A DNA stretch of 38,699 nt from Gemmataceae bacterium (lineage in GTDB: Bacteria; Planctomycetota; Planctomycetia; Gemmatales; Gemmataceae). The stretch spans positions 1-38,699 of the forward strand of contig JAIEMG010000222.1 of assembly GCA_019752375.1 (NCBI GenBank). Direction: 5' to 3'. How positions within the stretch are numbered: position 1 is the stretch's first letter; every line of letters begins with the position of its first letter. Below, in pieces: positions 9,861-17,999 of this stretch. Made by a program: the position numbers and the translations under genes. Below the pieces are notes generated by a model. That model did no database searches. It saw only the letters and a program-made list of their open reading frames with translations, and was not told the origin of the DNA.

Positions 9861-10909
9861 ACTATTCGCGCGTCGTCGTTCAGGCCATCGGTTACGAACT
9901 GCCGACGGAGGTGGTGACTTCCAGCGACCTGGAAGCGCGCCTGCGGCCGATGTACGAGGCGCTGCGCATTCCCGAAGGCCAGCTCGAAGCCCTGACCGGC
10001 ATCGCGGAGCGCCGCTGGTGGGAAGCCGGCTATCCGGTGTCGCAGGGTGCCCTCGCCGCGGCGCGAAAGGCCCTCGCCCGCTCTTCCGTTCCTGCCGAAG
10101 CCATCGAAACACTGATCTATGCGGGCGTGTGCCGGGAGCAGTTCGAGCCGGCCACCGCCTGCAGCGTCGCGGCCGGACTGGGCGTCAGTCCCGCGGCTGC
10201 GGTCTATGACATCAGCAACGCCTGTCTGGGCGTGCTCAACGGCATGCTCGACATCGCCAACCGTATCGAGCTGGGTCAGATCCGCGCCGGGCTGGTCGTC
10301 TCGTGCGAATCCGCGCGCGAGATCAACGACATCATGATCGAACGCATGCTCGCGACGAAGAGCATGGACTTGTTCCGCAACTCCATCGCCACGCTGACCG
10401 GCGGTTCCGGAGCGGCTGCGGTGCTGCTGACCGATGGTTCCTTTGGCGGCGAGAATTGTCCGCGGCTGGTGGGCGGCGTGACGCAGGCGGCGCCGGAGCA
10501 TCACGGGCTGTGCCGCTGGGGATTGGAGAGCCTGCCGTCCACGGCACGGCGGCAGTTCGCGCAGGTCATGATTACCGATTCCATCGGCCTGGTGAAGTAC
10601 AGCGCCGGACTGGGCAAGCGCACCTGGCTGGCGTTCCTCGACAAGATCGGCTGGTCACAGGATGAAGTCGACAAGATCATCTGCCACCAGGTTGGCGCGG
10701 TGCATCACGACCTGATCCTCAAAACGCTGGGCTTGCCCTCGGAGCGGGACTTTTCCACATTTCCGTACCTCGGCAACATGGGCACGGTGTCGCTGCCGGT
10801 GACCGCGGCGCTGGCGGAAGAGCGCGAATTCCTGCGGCCGGGCGACCGCGTCGGTTTCCTGGGGCTGGCCAGCGGCATGAATTGCCTGATGCTCGGGATC
10901 GAGTGGTGA
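9857..10909 (+). CDS. oleA: OleA, head-to-head acyl condensing thiolase-superfamily enzyme
   Basis: A 350-residue thiolase-superfamily protein of the FabH/OleA type. OleA enzymes perform a non-decarboxylative Claisen condensation of two fatty acyl thioesters to a 2-alkyl-3-ketoalkanoate. Visible catalytic residues: Cys123 in DISNACLG, His277 in CHQVG and Asn307 in GNMGTVSLP. A CREQFEP segment (Glu94/Glu97) lies where OleA carries its special second-subunit glutamate. The ATG overlaps the stop of the synthase gene (ATGA). Followed by oleB, oleC and oleD, which makes OleA far more likely than FabH. Because it sits directly behind a PUFA synthase, polyunsaturated acyl-ACP or acyl-CoA chains are the inferred substrate; that is inference from position, not from residues. 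Confidence 0.9.
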   Translation: MNYSRVVVQAIGYELPTEVVTSSDLEARLRPMYEALRIPEGQLEALTGIAERRWWEAGYPVSQGALAAARKALARSSVPAEAIETLIYAGVCREQFEPATACSVAAGLGVSPAAAVYDISNACLGVLNGMLDIANRIELGQIRAGLVVSCESAREINDIMIERMLATKSMDLFRNSIATLTGGSGAAAVLLTDGSFGGENCPRLVGGVTQAAPEHHGLCRWGLESLPSTARRQFAQVMITDSIGLVKYSAGLGKRTWLAFLDKIGWSQDEVDKIICHQVGAVHHDLILKTLGLPSERDFSTFPYLGNMGTVSLPVTAALAEEREFLRPGDRVGFLGLASGMNCLMLGIEW

Positions 10910-11790
10910 CCGACCTCTACCCATTCCAGGGCCATTACCTGGACCTGAACGGCCTGCGCTATCACTACCTCGATGAAGGCCAGGGCGAGCCGATCGTCAT
11001 GGTCCACGGCAACCCGACGTGGTCCTTCTACTACCGCAACCTCGTGCAGGCCCTGCGCGACGAATACCGGACCATCGTTCCGGACCACATGGGCTGCGGT
11101 CTGTCGGACAAACCAGACGACAAGCGCTACCGCTACACGTTGGACCAGCGCGTCCGTGACCTGGAAGCCCTGCTGGACCATCTGAAGCTCGATCGCGACG
11201 TCACCCTGGTCCTGCACGACTGGGGCGGCATGATCGGCATGGCCTACGCGACGCGCCATCCCGAGCGGATTCGCCGGCTGGTGATCCTGAACACTGCCGC
11301 GTTTCATCTACCAAAGACCAAGTCATTGCCCTGGTCGCTGTGGCTGTGCCGTAACACGGCCCTGGGCGCCTGGCTGGTGCGTGGCCCGAACCTGTTTTGC
11401 CGGATGGCAGCACGGATCTGCTGCCTGCGCCACCCGATGCCCAAGGCGTTGCGGCAAGCGTACATTTCGCCCTACAATTCCTGGGCCAACCGCATTGCAG
11501 TGCTGCGGTTCGTGCAAGACATACCGCTGCGGCCGGGCGATCCGAGTTACAATCTGGTAAGCAGTGTAGAAGCCGGGCTGGAGCAGTTTCGGTCGGTGCC
11601 GATGCTGATCTGCTGGGGAGAGAAGGACTTCGTCTTTGACGGACACTTCCTGGCCGAATGGCAGAAGCGCTTTCCCCAGGCCGAAGTCCACCGCCTCGCC
11701 GATGCCGGGCATTACGTCCTCGAAGATGCCGCGGAGGAGATCATTCCGTGGATTCGCCGCTTCTTGCCGGCCCATCCCCTCGCGCCGTGA
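10906..11790 (+). CDS. oleB: OleB, alpha/beta-hydrolase (beta-lactone decarboxylase)
   Basis: A 294-residue haloalkane-dehalogenase-like alpha/beta-hydrolase. The start is taken as GTG at 10906 because it overlaps the oleA stop (GTGA), matching the neighbouring junctions; an in-frame ATG at 10882 inside oleA is the alternative. Visible features: the oxyanion-hole segment HGNPTWSFYYRN, nucleophile Asp105 in HDWGG, an acidic/Trp segment CWGEKDFVF and catalytic His269 in DAGHYVLED. In the Ole pathway, OleB decarboxylates the cis-beta-lactone made by OleC to give the cis-olefin and CO2. It is a separate gene here, unlike the OleBC fusions of some actinobacteria. Its context with oleA, oleC and oleD fixes the assignment; alone it would only be called a dehalogenase-like hydrolase. 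Confidence 0.88.
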   Translation: MTDLYPFQGHYLDLNGLRYHYLDEGQGEPIVMVHGNPTWSFYYRNLVQALRDEYRTIVPDHMGCGLSDKPDDKRYRYTLDQRVRDLEALLDHLKLDRDVTLVLHDWGGMIGMAYATRHPERIRRLVILNTAAFHLPKTKSLPWSLWLCRNTALGAWLVRGPNLFCRMAARICCLRHPMPKALRQAYISPYNSWANRIAVLRFVQDIPLRPGDPSYNLVSSVEAGLEQFRSVPMLICWGEKDFVFDGHFLAEWQKRFPQAEVHRLADAGHYVLEDAAEEIIPWIRRFLPAHPLAP

Positions 11791-13448
11791 ACGATACGGT
11801 CAATGTCGCGTCGCATCTGGCGGCACTGGCACAGGAGCGGCCGCACGCGCTGGCCGTCGTCTTTCCACACGGCCGCGATCGCCAGGGCCATGTCAGCTAT
11901 ACGCACTACACGTTTCACCAGTTGCACACGGTCAGCGATCAACTCGCACACGGCCTCGAAGCGATCGGCATTCGCCGCGGCACGCGCACGGTGCTGATGG
12001 TTCGACCCAGCCTGGAGTTCTTTGCCCTCACCTTCGCACTGCTCAAGGTGGCGGCCGCTCCCGTGATGGTCGATCCGGGCATGGGCGTCAAGCGTCTGGG
12101 CCGTTGCCTGGCGGAAGCGGAGCCCGAAGCATTCATCGGCATACCCAAGGCTCACGCCGCACGGCTGATCCTGGGTTGGGCGCGACGAACGATTCGCATC
12201 TGCGTGACAGTGGGCCGTCGCTGGTGCTGGGGCGGCCATACCCTGGACCAGGTGCAAGCGATCGGCGAACGATCGGGGCCTTTTGAAATGGCGCGGACCG
12301 CTGCCGACGAGACGGCCGCGATTGCGTTCACCAGCGGCAGCACCGGCGTGCCCAAGGGCGTGGTCTACACGCACGGCATTTTTGTCGCGCAGGTCGAGAT
12401 GCTTCGGCAACTCTACAACATCGAGCCGGGCGAAGTCGATCTGCCGACGTTTCCGCTGTTTGCGCTCTTCGCTCCGGCCCTGGGTATGACCTGCATCATT
12501 CCGGACATGGACGCGACGCGGCCGGCGCAGGTCGATCCGCGCAAGATCGTCGAAGCCATCGACAATTTCGGCGTGACCAACATGTTCGGCTCGCCGGCGC
12601 TGCTCGATCGCGTGGGCCGCTACGGCGTGAAGCACGACGTCCGCCTGCCATCGCTCAAGCGCGTCATCTCGGCCGGCGCTCCGGTGCACGCAAGCATCCT
12701 GGACCGCTTGCAGACACTCCTCGCTCCCGGCGTGCAGGTCTTCACGCCGTATGGAGCCACTGAGGCAATGCCCGTCTGCTCGATCGGCAGTGACGAGATC
12801 CTAAGCCGCACGCGCTCCCACACGGCCGAGGGCGGCGGCGTCTGTGTCGGCCGGCCGGTCGCTCCGGTCGAGGCCAACATCATCCGCATCAGCGATGATC
12901 CCATTCCGCTCTGGTCGAATGACCTTGTCCTGGCTGCCGGAGAGATTGGCGAGATCGTCGTCAAGGGGCCGATCGTCACGCGCGAATACTACCGCCGGCC
13001 GGAATCCAACGCCCTGGCGAAGATTGCCGACCCGGAGCAAGGCGCCTTCTACCACCGCATGGGCGACCTGGGCTATCGCGACGACGAAGGCCGGCTTTGG
13101 TTCTGCGGCCGCAAGTCGCACCGCGTGCAGACGCGTGAGGGAACGCTCTTCACCATCCCTTGCGAGGCGGTGTTCAACACGCATCCTGCTGTGTTCCGCA
13201 CCGCCCTGGTCGGCGTCAGCGACGCGGGTGCCAGCCGACCCGTCCTGTGCGTGGAACTGGAGGACAAGTCCGGCTCCGCGGACCTCGAAAAGATCAAGCG
13301 CGAGCTGCTGGCGCTGGGCGAAGCCCGGCCACATACGCGCGGCATCGAGACGATCCTGTTTCACCCATCCTTTCCCGTCGATATCCGGCACAACGCCAAG
13401 ATCTTCCGCGAAAAGTTGGCCGTATGGGCCGCGAGGCAGCTGCCATGA
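11787..13448 (+). CDS. oleC: OleC, AMP-dependent beta-lactone synthetase
   Basis: A 553-residue member of the acyl-adenylating (ANL) superfamily. The GTG at 11787 overlaps the oleB stop (GTGA) and is preferred to in-frame codons further upstream within oleB. Motifs: the P-loop TSGSTGVPKG at 182-191, YGATE at 322-326, the hinge/ribose-binding GDLGYRDDEGRLWFCGRK, and a C-terminal Lys538 in RHNAKIF that corresponds to the adenylation lysine. In Ole pathways this enzyme uses ATP to cyclise the 2-alkyl-3-hydroxyalkanoic acid to a beta-lactone. It ends 4 nt inside oleD. A general fatty acyl-CoA ligase is the alternative from sequence alone, but the ole neighbourhood makes OleC very likely. Confidence 0.9.
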   Translation: MNDTVNVASHLAALAQERPHALAVVFPHGRDRQGHVSYTHYTFHQLHTVSDQLAHGLEAIGIRRGTRTVLMVRPSLEFFALTFALLKVAAAPVMVDPGMGVKRLGRCLAEAEPEAFIGIPKAHAARLILGWARRTIRICVTVGRRWCWGGHTLDQVQAIGERSGPFEMARTAADETAAIAFTSGSTGVPKGVVYTHGIFVAQVEMLRQLYNIEPGEVDLPTFPLFALFAPALGMTCIIPDMDATRPAQVDPRKIVEAIDNFGVTNMFGSPALLDRVGRYGVKHDVRLPSLKRVISAGAPVHASILDRLQTLLAPGVQVFTPYGATEAMPVCSIGSDEILSRTRSHTAEGGGVCVGRPVAPVEANIIRISDDPIPLWSNDLVLAAGEIGEIVVKGPIVTREYYRRPESNALAKIADPEQGAFYHRMGDLGYRDDEGRLWFCGRKSHRVQTREGTLFTIPCEAVFNTHPAVFRTALVGVSDAGASRPVLCVELEDKSGSADLEKIKRELLALGEARPHTRGIETILFHPSFPVDIRHNAKIFREKLAVWAARQLP

Positions 13449-14449
13449 AGGCCCTCGTCACCGGCGGCGGCGGCTTCCTGGGCCAGGCCATCGTCCAGCG
13501 CTTGTTGGCGCGAGGTGATTCCGTCCGCAGCTTTGCGCGCGGCGCCTATCCCGACTTGACGGCCCAGGGCGTCGAGGTGTGCCAGGGCGATCTGGCGGAT
13601 GCCGTGGCCGTAACCGACGCCGTGCGTGGCTGTGATCTCGTCTTCCACGTCGCCGCGAAGGCGGGTATCTGGGGACCGTATCGGGAGTTCTACCAGGCCA
13701 ACGTGGTTGGCACCCGAAATGTCTGCGCTGCCTGTCGAAACGCCGCTGTCCACCGGCTGGTCTATACCAGCTCGCCAAGCGTGGTCTTCACGGGGCGGGA
13801 CATGGAAGGCGTCGACGAATCGGTGCCGTACGCTCACCACTTCAAAGCCCCTTATCCACGAACCAAGGCCCTGGCCGAGCAACTTGTCCTGCAGGCCAAC
13901 GGACCGAATCTAGCCACGGTTGCCTTGCGCCCACACCTGATCTGGGGACCAGGCGACAATCACCTCGTCCCGCGTATCCTGGCGCGGGGCCGGACCGGGC
14001 AGCTGCGGAAGATCGGGAGAGGTGCGAATCGCATCGACGCCACCTACATCGACAACGCGGCAGACGCTCATCTTCTCGCAGCCGATCGTTTGCAGCCCGG
14101 TTCCCGCATCGCCGGCAAGGCCTATTTCATCGCCCAGGACGAGCCGGTGCCCTTGTGGGACCTGGTAAACCGGATTCTTCGCGCAGGCGGTCTGCCGCCG
14201 GTCACGCGTGGCGTTTCGCCTGGCCTTGCCTATGGGGCGGGCTGGATCTGCGAGTTGATTCACGGCGTCCTGCGTCTGGACGGCGAGCCGCGGATGACGC
14301 GCTTCGTCGCCCGCGAGCTGGCGACCGCCCACTGGTTTGACCTGAGTGCCGCCCGACGCGACCTGGACTACCGGCCAACGGTTTCGACCGAGGAAGGGCT
14401 GCGTCGATTGGAAATGTGGCTTGGCGCGAGCTCGGCGATGCCCTCATAG
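13445..14449 (+). CDS. oleD: OleD, NAD(P)H-dependent 2-alkyl-3-ketoalkanoate reductase
   Basis: A 334-residue extended short-chain dehydrogenase/epimerase-family protein. The ATG at 13445 overlaps the oleC stop (ATGA). The Rossmann motif GGGGFLG is at 7-13, catalytic-type Ser109/Ser110 in VYTSSPS, and YxxxK at Tyr137-Lys141. OleD reduces the beta-keto acid made by OleA before OleC acts; in gene order it is the last gene of the operon. The stop overlaps the end of the convergent kinase gene by 6 nt, and no terminator hairpin fits between them. Confidence 0.9.
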   Translation: MKALVTGGGGFLGQAIVQRLLARGDSVRSFARGAYPDLTAQGVEVCQGDLADAVAVTDAVRGCDLVFHVAAKAGIWGPYREFYQANVVGTRNVCAACRNAAVHRLVYTSSPSVVFTGRDMEGVDESVPYAHHFKAPYPRTKALAEQLVLQANGPNLATVALRPHLIWGPGDNHLVPRILARGRTGQLRKIGRGANRIDATYIDNAADAHLLAADRLQPGSRIAGKAYFIAQDEPVPLWDLVNRILRAGGLPPVTRGVSPGLAYGAGWICELIHGVLRLDGEPRMTRFVARELATAHWFDLSAARRDLDYRPTVSTEEGLRRLEMWLGASSAMPS

Positions 14450-15238
14450 CAAGCGCCAATCGGTTGGTGGCGGCACCGGCAAGGGAAGCGTCCCGTCGGC
14501 CGACATGGTTGGAATCTGCTCCACATTCCAGAGCCGGGAGCCGCCGCGGAACGCGGTCAGGTTGTGGCCCCGGCGCACACCGGCCGGCAGCTCCTTGAGG
14601 AGCTTGGCATTGCCGCCGCCGACAACCACGTGATCGGCCACAAACGCCGCCATGAGCATGGAAGCCACATTCGTGACTGCCTCGCGCCATGCTCCCTTGC
14701 CGATTTTGGCAAGGCCTGCGCGGCCCAGCACGTCGCCGAGAGTTCCCATGTCACGATACTGCAAGCGGCCCAGTTCCAGGGGAACGATCACGTTGTCGGC
14801 AATTAGTGCAGAACCCAGTCCGGTGCCGAAACCGAGGAAGAGCATCCGGCCGCCCTCGTAGCTGCCCAGTGCCTGCATGGCGGCGTCGTTGATGATCCGC
14901 ACCGGCTTGCCGAACGCCAGCGCGAAATCGAAACCGACCCAGCCGGACCCCAGATTGCCCGGCTCCGAGCGCGGGCCCGAGGTGCCGCACAGCCCCGGGT
15001 AACCGATCGAAACCGCATCGAACTCCCAATCGCCGGCGAGATTCATCACCTCTTCGACCATGCGTGCCGGCGTCAGCTTTTTGCCGGATGCACCCTTGCG
15101 CGCCTCCGTTTCGCCGGACACGAGGATCTTCAACTTGGTGCCGCCAATGTCGACGGTCAGGATCTTGGTTGGCAAAGGTGGTGCGGCGACACTCTTCTTC
15201 TTTGGCGGGTCGTTCTTCGGCTTGCGCGTGCTCGGCAT
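14444..15238 (-). CDS. ROK-family sugar kinase, polyphosphate-glucokinase-like
   Basis: A 264-residue ROK-type kinase. The phosphate-binding DIGGTK is at 30-35, the catalytic-type Asp118 in IINDAAMQALG, and the second glycine loop FLGFGTGLGSAL begins near 134. The shape (VSIGYPG, NDAAMQALGSYEGG, VVVGGGNAK) is that of polyphosphate glucokinases, which phosphorylate glucose with polyphosphate or ATP. The Lys/Pro-rich first 24 residues may be an unstructured tail. The start at 15238 has no clear Shine-Dalgarno sequence. The 3' end overlaps oleD on the other strand. It probably pairs with the HAD phosphatase 73 nt upstream on the same strand. Phosphoryl donor cannot be told from sequence. Confidence 0.75.
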   Translation of the reverse strand: MPSTRKPKNDPPKKKSVAAPPLPTKILTVDIGGTKLKILVSGETEARKGASGKKLTPARMVEEVMNLAGDWEFDAVSIGYPGLCGTSGPRSEPGNLGSGWVGFDFALAFGKPVRIINDAAMQALGSYEGGRMLFLGFGTGLGSALIADNVIVPLELGRLQYRDMGTLGDVLGRAGLAKIGKGAWREAVTNVASMLMAAFVADHVVVGGGNAKLLKELPAGVRRGHNLTAFRGGSRLWNVEQIPTMSADGTLPLPVPPPTDWRLL

Positions 15239-15311
15239 GGGAAGGAGACTTTCATTTCAGCTGGCGAGCGGCCAGACAACGGGTGCAATGGCATGAAAAG
15301 TTCACGGCATT

Positions 15312-16031
15312 CTACTCGCCCGGTTGTCCACCGCCAACGCGTGGGCCGCGCCGGCGGGCCAGATCGTCGGCAATCAGTTCCTCGATCAGCTGGCAAACCC
15401 CCGCGCCGTGGTCGAGCGGCGTCACCAGGTCCACGCCGGCCTTGACCGACGGCAACGCGTTGGCCACCGCAACCGAAAAGCCGCACGATGCCAGAAACGG
15501 GTAATCGTTCTCGGCGTCTCCCACGCCCACGACACTCTCGGCAGAAAGGCTTAACTCGCGTAAGGCTGCTGCCAGGCCCGTTACCTTGTTGATGCCGGCT
15601 GGCAGCACCATCACCGCGCCTTTGTTGAATATGACCTGCAGCGGGAGCCCCAGTTCCCTGATTGTGTCCATCACCACCGACTGATGCGGTTCCCAGGTCG
15701 CCACGATGGACCGGCCCACTGAGATCGGCCCCACGCCTCGTTCACGCAGCCGGAGCACAAACGCCTCCGGCGGCGCCTCCGCCAGTGCCTTGACTGTGCG
15801 AGTGGCCGGCTGGTACAGGAGCGCTCCATTCTCCGCCACGACCCAGTCGCATTGGCCGATGTCCGGAAAGACGCCGAACAGGTCGTCCAACTCCCGGCCC
15901 GTAACCAGGATCAACTTGCGTCCCGACGCGCGCAACCGTTCCAATGCGCGGACCGTTTCCGCATCGACCCGGCCATCCTGAGCCAGGGTGCCGTCGTAAT
16001 CGCTTGCCAGAGCCAGGTAACGCATCGCCAT
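15312..16031 (-). CDS. HAD-superfamily hydrolase, subclass IIB (Cof-like sugar phosphatase)
   Basis: A 239-residue phosphatase. HAD motif I is DYDGT (nucleophile Asp11, acid Asp13), motif II is the Thr of VTGR (Thr44), motif III is Lys149 in INKVTG, and motif IV is GDAEND at 171-176. The cap between motifs II and III is of the IIB (Cof/sucrose-phosphatase/MPGP) type. Such enzymes usually hydrolyse sugar phosphates; the substrate is not deducible. The gene lies upstream of, and on the same strand as, the ROK kinase, so the two may form a small sugar-phosphate unit. An internal Met at residue 3 is an alternative start. Confidence 0.8.
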   Translation of the reverse strand: MAMRYLALASDYDGTLAQDGRVDAETVRALERLRASGRKLILVTGRELDDLFGVFPDIGQCDWVVAENGALLYQPATRTVKALAEAPPEAFVLRLRERGVGPISVGRSIVATWEPHQSVVMDTIRELGLPLQVIFNKGAVMVLPAGINKVTGLAAALRELSLSAESVVGVGDAENDYPFLASCGFSVAVANALPSVKAGVDLVTPLDHGAGVCQLIEELIADDLARRRGPRVGGGQPGE

Positions 16032-16100
16032 GCCTCAAAACTCTGTTTTCCGTTGAACGGATGCTCGCGAACGGACGGGCAGAACTGCCGATCGGTGGTT

Positions 16101-16751
16101 CTACTTTTCGGGCTTTGCGGCAATCTCCTCGATCGTGATGTCCTTATAGTACACCTTGGCCTTGGCCCCACCGTGGATTTGCAAGCCGATGATCCCGGTG
16201 CGGTCGACCTTCTCGTCTTTCTCTGTATAGTCCACGGTCAGCGTACCGTTCAGCCACAGTCGAATTCGCGCCCCCTCGCAACGAATGACGTAGTCATTCC
16301 AGTCTTCGTGCTTGACGAGCTTCTCCAGCACCGCCTTGTCCGGCTGGGCCAGGACCTTGTTGCGCCGCGACTCGTCATACAGCGCGCCCCAGTACTGCTG
16401 GCCAATGTCCGCCTGGTAGCCGATCACCTCGTGGTGCTTGGGAATGCGCTTGGTCCGGAACTGCACACCGGCGTTCGCCTGGGTTTTGTCGCCCAGGAGC
16501 TTGAATCGCACCTTCAGCTCGAAGTCGCCAAATGATGCAGTCGTGCAGAGGAACTCGTTGCGCGGCACCATGGCATCCAGGGTGCCGCCGACGATGGCGC
16601 CGTCCTCGATTCTCCAGGTTTTGTCGGTCTCGCCCTCCCAGCCCTTCAAGGACTTGCCGTCAAAAAGCGGCTTTGCCTCCGCAAGGCACAGGGAGGGAAG
16701 CCCCAAGGACATGACTGCAACGACCATGCCGGATCCCAGATGACTGCGCAT
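16101..16751 (-). CDS. Secreted DUF1080 (3-keto-disaccharide hydrolase-like) protein
   Basis: A 216-residue exported protein. The start at 16751 is chosen because it gives a signal peptide (short basic start, hydrophobic stretch, then CLAEA) directly before the domain; the frame runs further upstream without a better start. The mature part is a single concanavalin-like beta-sandwich of the DUF1080 family: FDGKSLKGWEG at its start, GDFELKVRFKLL, NAGVQFRT and a terminal VYYKDITIEEI strand. These proteins are abundant in planctomycetes and are linked to periplasmic sugar (3-ketoglycoside) processing. Divergent from the ThuA-like gene, with a 204-nt shared upstream region. Confidence 0.82.
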   Translation of the reverse strand: MRSHLGSGMVVAVMSLGLPSLCLAEAKPLFDGKSLKGWEGETDKTWRIEDGAIVGGTLDAMVPRNEFLCTTASFGDFELKVRFKLLGDKTQANAGVQFRTKRIPKHHEVIGYQADIGQQYWGALYDESRRNKVLAQPDKAVLEKLVKHEDWNDYVIRCEGARIRLWLNGTLTVDYTEKDEKVDRTGIIGLQIHGGAKAKVYYKDITIEEIAAKPEK

Positions 16752-16795
16752 GGAATTCCCACTGTTTGAGTTTCCGATCCTCTCCATTGGGCTCG

Positions 16796-16801
16796 AATAT
16801 A
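16796..16801 (-). promoter_or_regulatory. Possible -10 element for the DUF1080 gene
   Basis: Read on the - strand this is TATATT, a five-of-six match to a sigma-70 -10 box about 45 nt before the chosen start. No good -35 is seen 16-18 nt upstream, so this is a weak call. Confidence 0.25.
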
Positions 16802-16955
16802 CCGACTGGCGGGGCGGACGGAAACAGGGAGCCAAATACCTGGTCGTTGCGATAGCCCCTGGACAAGCACGATTGCGCCGGCCATGATGATCGGACGCCA
16901 CAGAGAGTGCCGTCGGCACCCGGAGTCTTTACACGCATCGAAAGGAACCCACCGC

Positions 16956-17768
16956 ATGCGCCGCTTATTCTCGCTCGCACTCGGAACACTGTTCTTGTTG
17001 ACCCTGTCCGCCATTGCCGCCGATGCCAAGCCCATCAAGGTCCTGATCATCACGGGCGACCATGGCCACGCCTGGAAGGAGACCACGCCGTTCCTCAAGG
17101 AAGTGCTCGCCAAGGCCAACATGAGCGTGGACGTGACCGAGACGCCGGGCAAGGACCTGACGGCCGACAACCTCAAGAAGTACGACGTGCTTGTGCTCAA
17201 CTACCGCGACACGAAGAACGGCGGCCCCGAATCGCGCTGGTCCGACGACAACAAAAAGGCATTCACGGATGCCGTCAAGGGCGGCAAGGGGCTGGTCGTC
17301 TACCATCACGCGTCCTCCGCGTTCACCGGCGACGGCGACTTCGACAAGGAGTTCGAGAAGATCATTGCCGGCGGCTGGCGCAAGCAGGGCAACCACGGCA
17401 AGCGCCATGAATTCAGCGTCACCATCCGGGCGCAGGATCATCCGATCACCAAGGGCATGCCGGCGGAGTTCGCGCACAGTAACGACGAGTTGTATCAGAA
17501 CTCGGTCATGTTGCCGGACAGCATCGTCCTGGCGACGGCGTTCTCCGACAAGAAGAAGGACGAGAAGAACACGGACAAGCACGAACCCGTGGTCTGGGTG
17601 GCAACCTACGGCAAGGGCCGCGTCTGCGAGAACGTGCTGGGCCATGACGTCGCCGCGATGAAGGGGAGCCTGGGCTTCCAGACGCTGCTGATTCGCGGGG
17701 TCGAGTGGGCGGCGACGGGCGAGGTGCGCTCGACGGTGCCAGCCGAACTCAAAAAGAGTTCAAAGTAG
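16956..17768 (+). CDS. Secreted ThuA-like (trehalose-utilisation family) protein
   Basis: A 270-residue exported protein. ATG 16956 is preferred because of an AAAGGA ribosome-binding site at 16941-16946 and a clear signal peptide (MRRLFSLALGTLFLLTLSAIA, cut near residue 21-23). The mature part is a ThuA-like glutamine-amidotransferase fold: KVLIITGDHGHAWKET, YDVLVLNYRD, GKGLVVYHHASSAF and a late HEPVVWVATYGKGRVCENVLGHD segment. In planctomycetes, ThuA-like proteins often accompany DUF1080 proteins and Gfo/Idh oxidoreductases, as here. The precise reaction is not established for this subgroup. Followed by a strong hairpin at 17791. Confidence 0.85.
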   Translation: MRRLFSLALGTLFLLTLSAIAADAKPIKVLIITGDHGHAWKETTPFLKEVLAKANMSVDVTETPGKDLTADNLKKYDVLVLNYRDTKNGGPESRWSDDNKKAFTDAVKGGKGLVVYHHASSAFTGDGDFDKEFEKIIAGGWRKQGNHGKRHEFSVTIRAQDHPITKGMPAEFAHSNDELYQNSVMLPDSIVLATAFSDKKKDEKNTDKHEPVVWVATYGKGRVCENVLGHDVAAMKGSLGFQTLLIRGVEWAATGEVRSTVPAELKKSSK

Positions 17769-17790
17769 TCCGACGATCGGAAACGAAACT

Positions 17791-17834
17791 GGGGCGACGG
17801 GAGCGTGGGGCATCCTCCACGCTCCCGTCGCCCC
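17791..17834. terminator. Perfect 18-bp hairpin after the ThuA-like gene
   Basis: Arms 17791-17808 and 17817-17834 are perfect reverse complements with an 8-nt loop, starting 22 nt after the ThuA-like stop. No T-run follows, so it could be a terminator, an mRNA 3' stabiliser or a REP-like repeat. Confidence 0.6.
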
Positions 17835-17999
17835 GCTTGCGTCATGACACAAATACAATGCCCGTGTGTAAACGGCATCCGGGCTGGCAGCCGTCCGTAA
17901 CGTCGTTAGGATGCAGATGCACGATATACAGAACAAGCGCTCTCCAGAACGCACACCCCGCCGCACGGACCGAAACCCAACCGACCTGTGGAGCAAGCC

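Noticed and set aside
9857-10909. Reading this gene as FabH (beta-ketoacyl-ACP synthase III)
   Set aside because: The Cys-His-Asn triad is shared, but the run oleA-oleB-oleC-oleD and the CREQFEP segment fit OleA better.
11712-12689. Open frame on the - strand over oleB/oleC
   Set aside because: Antisense to OleC with its motifs intact; no recognisable protein.
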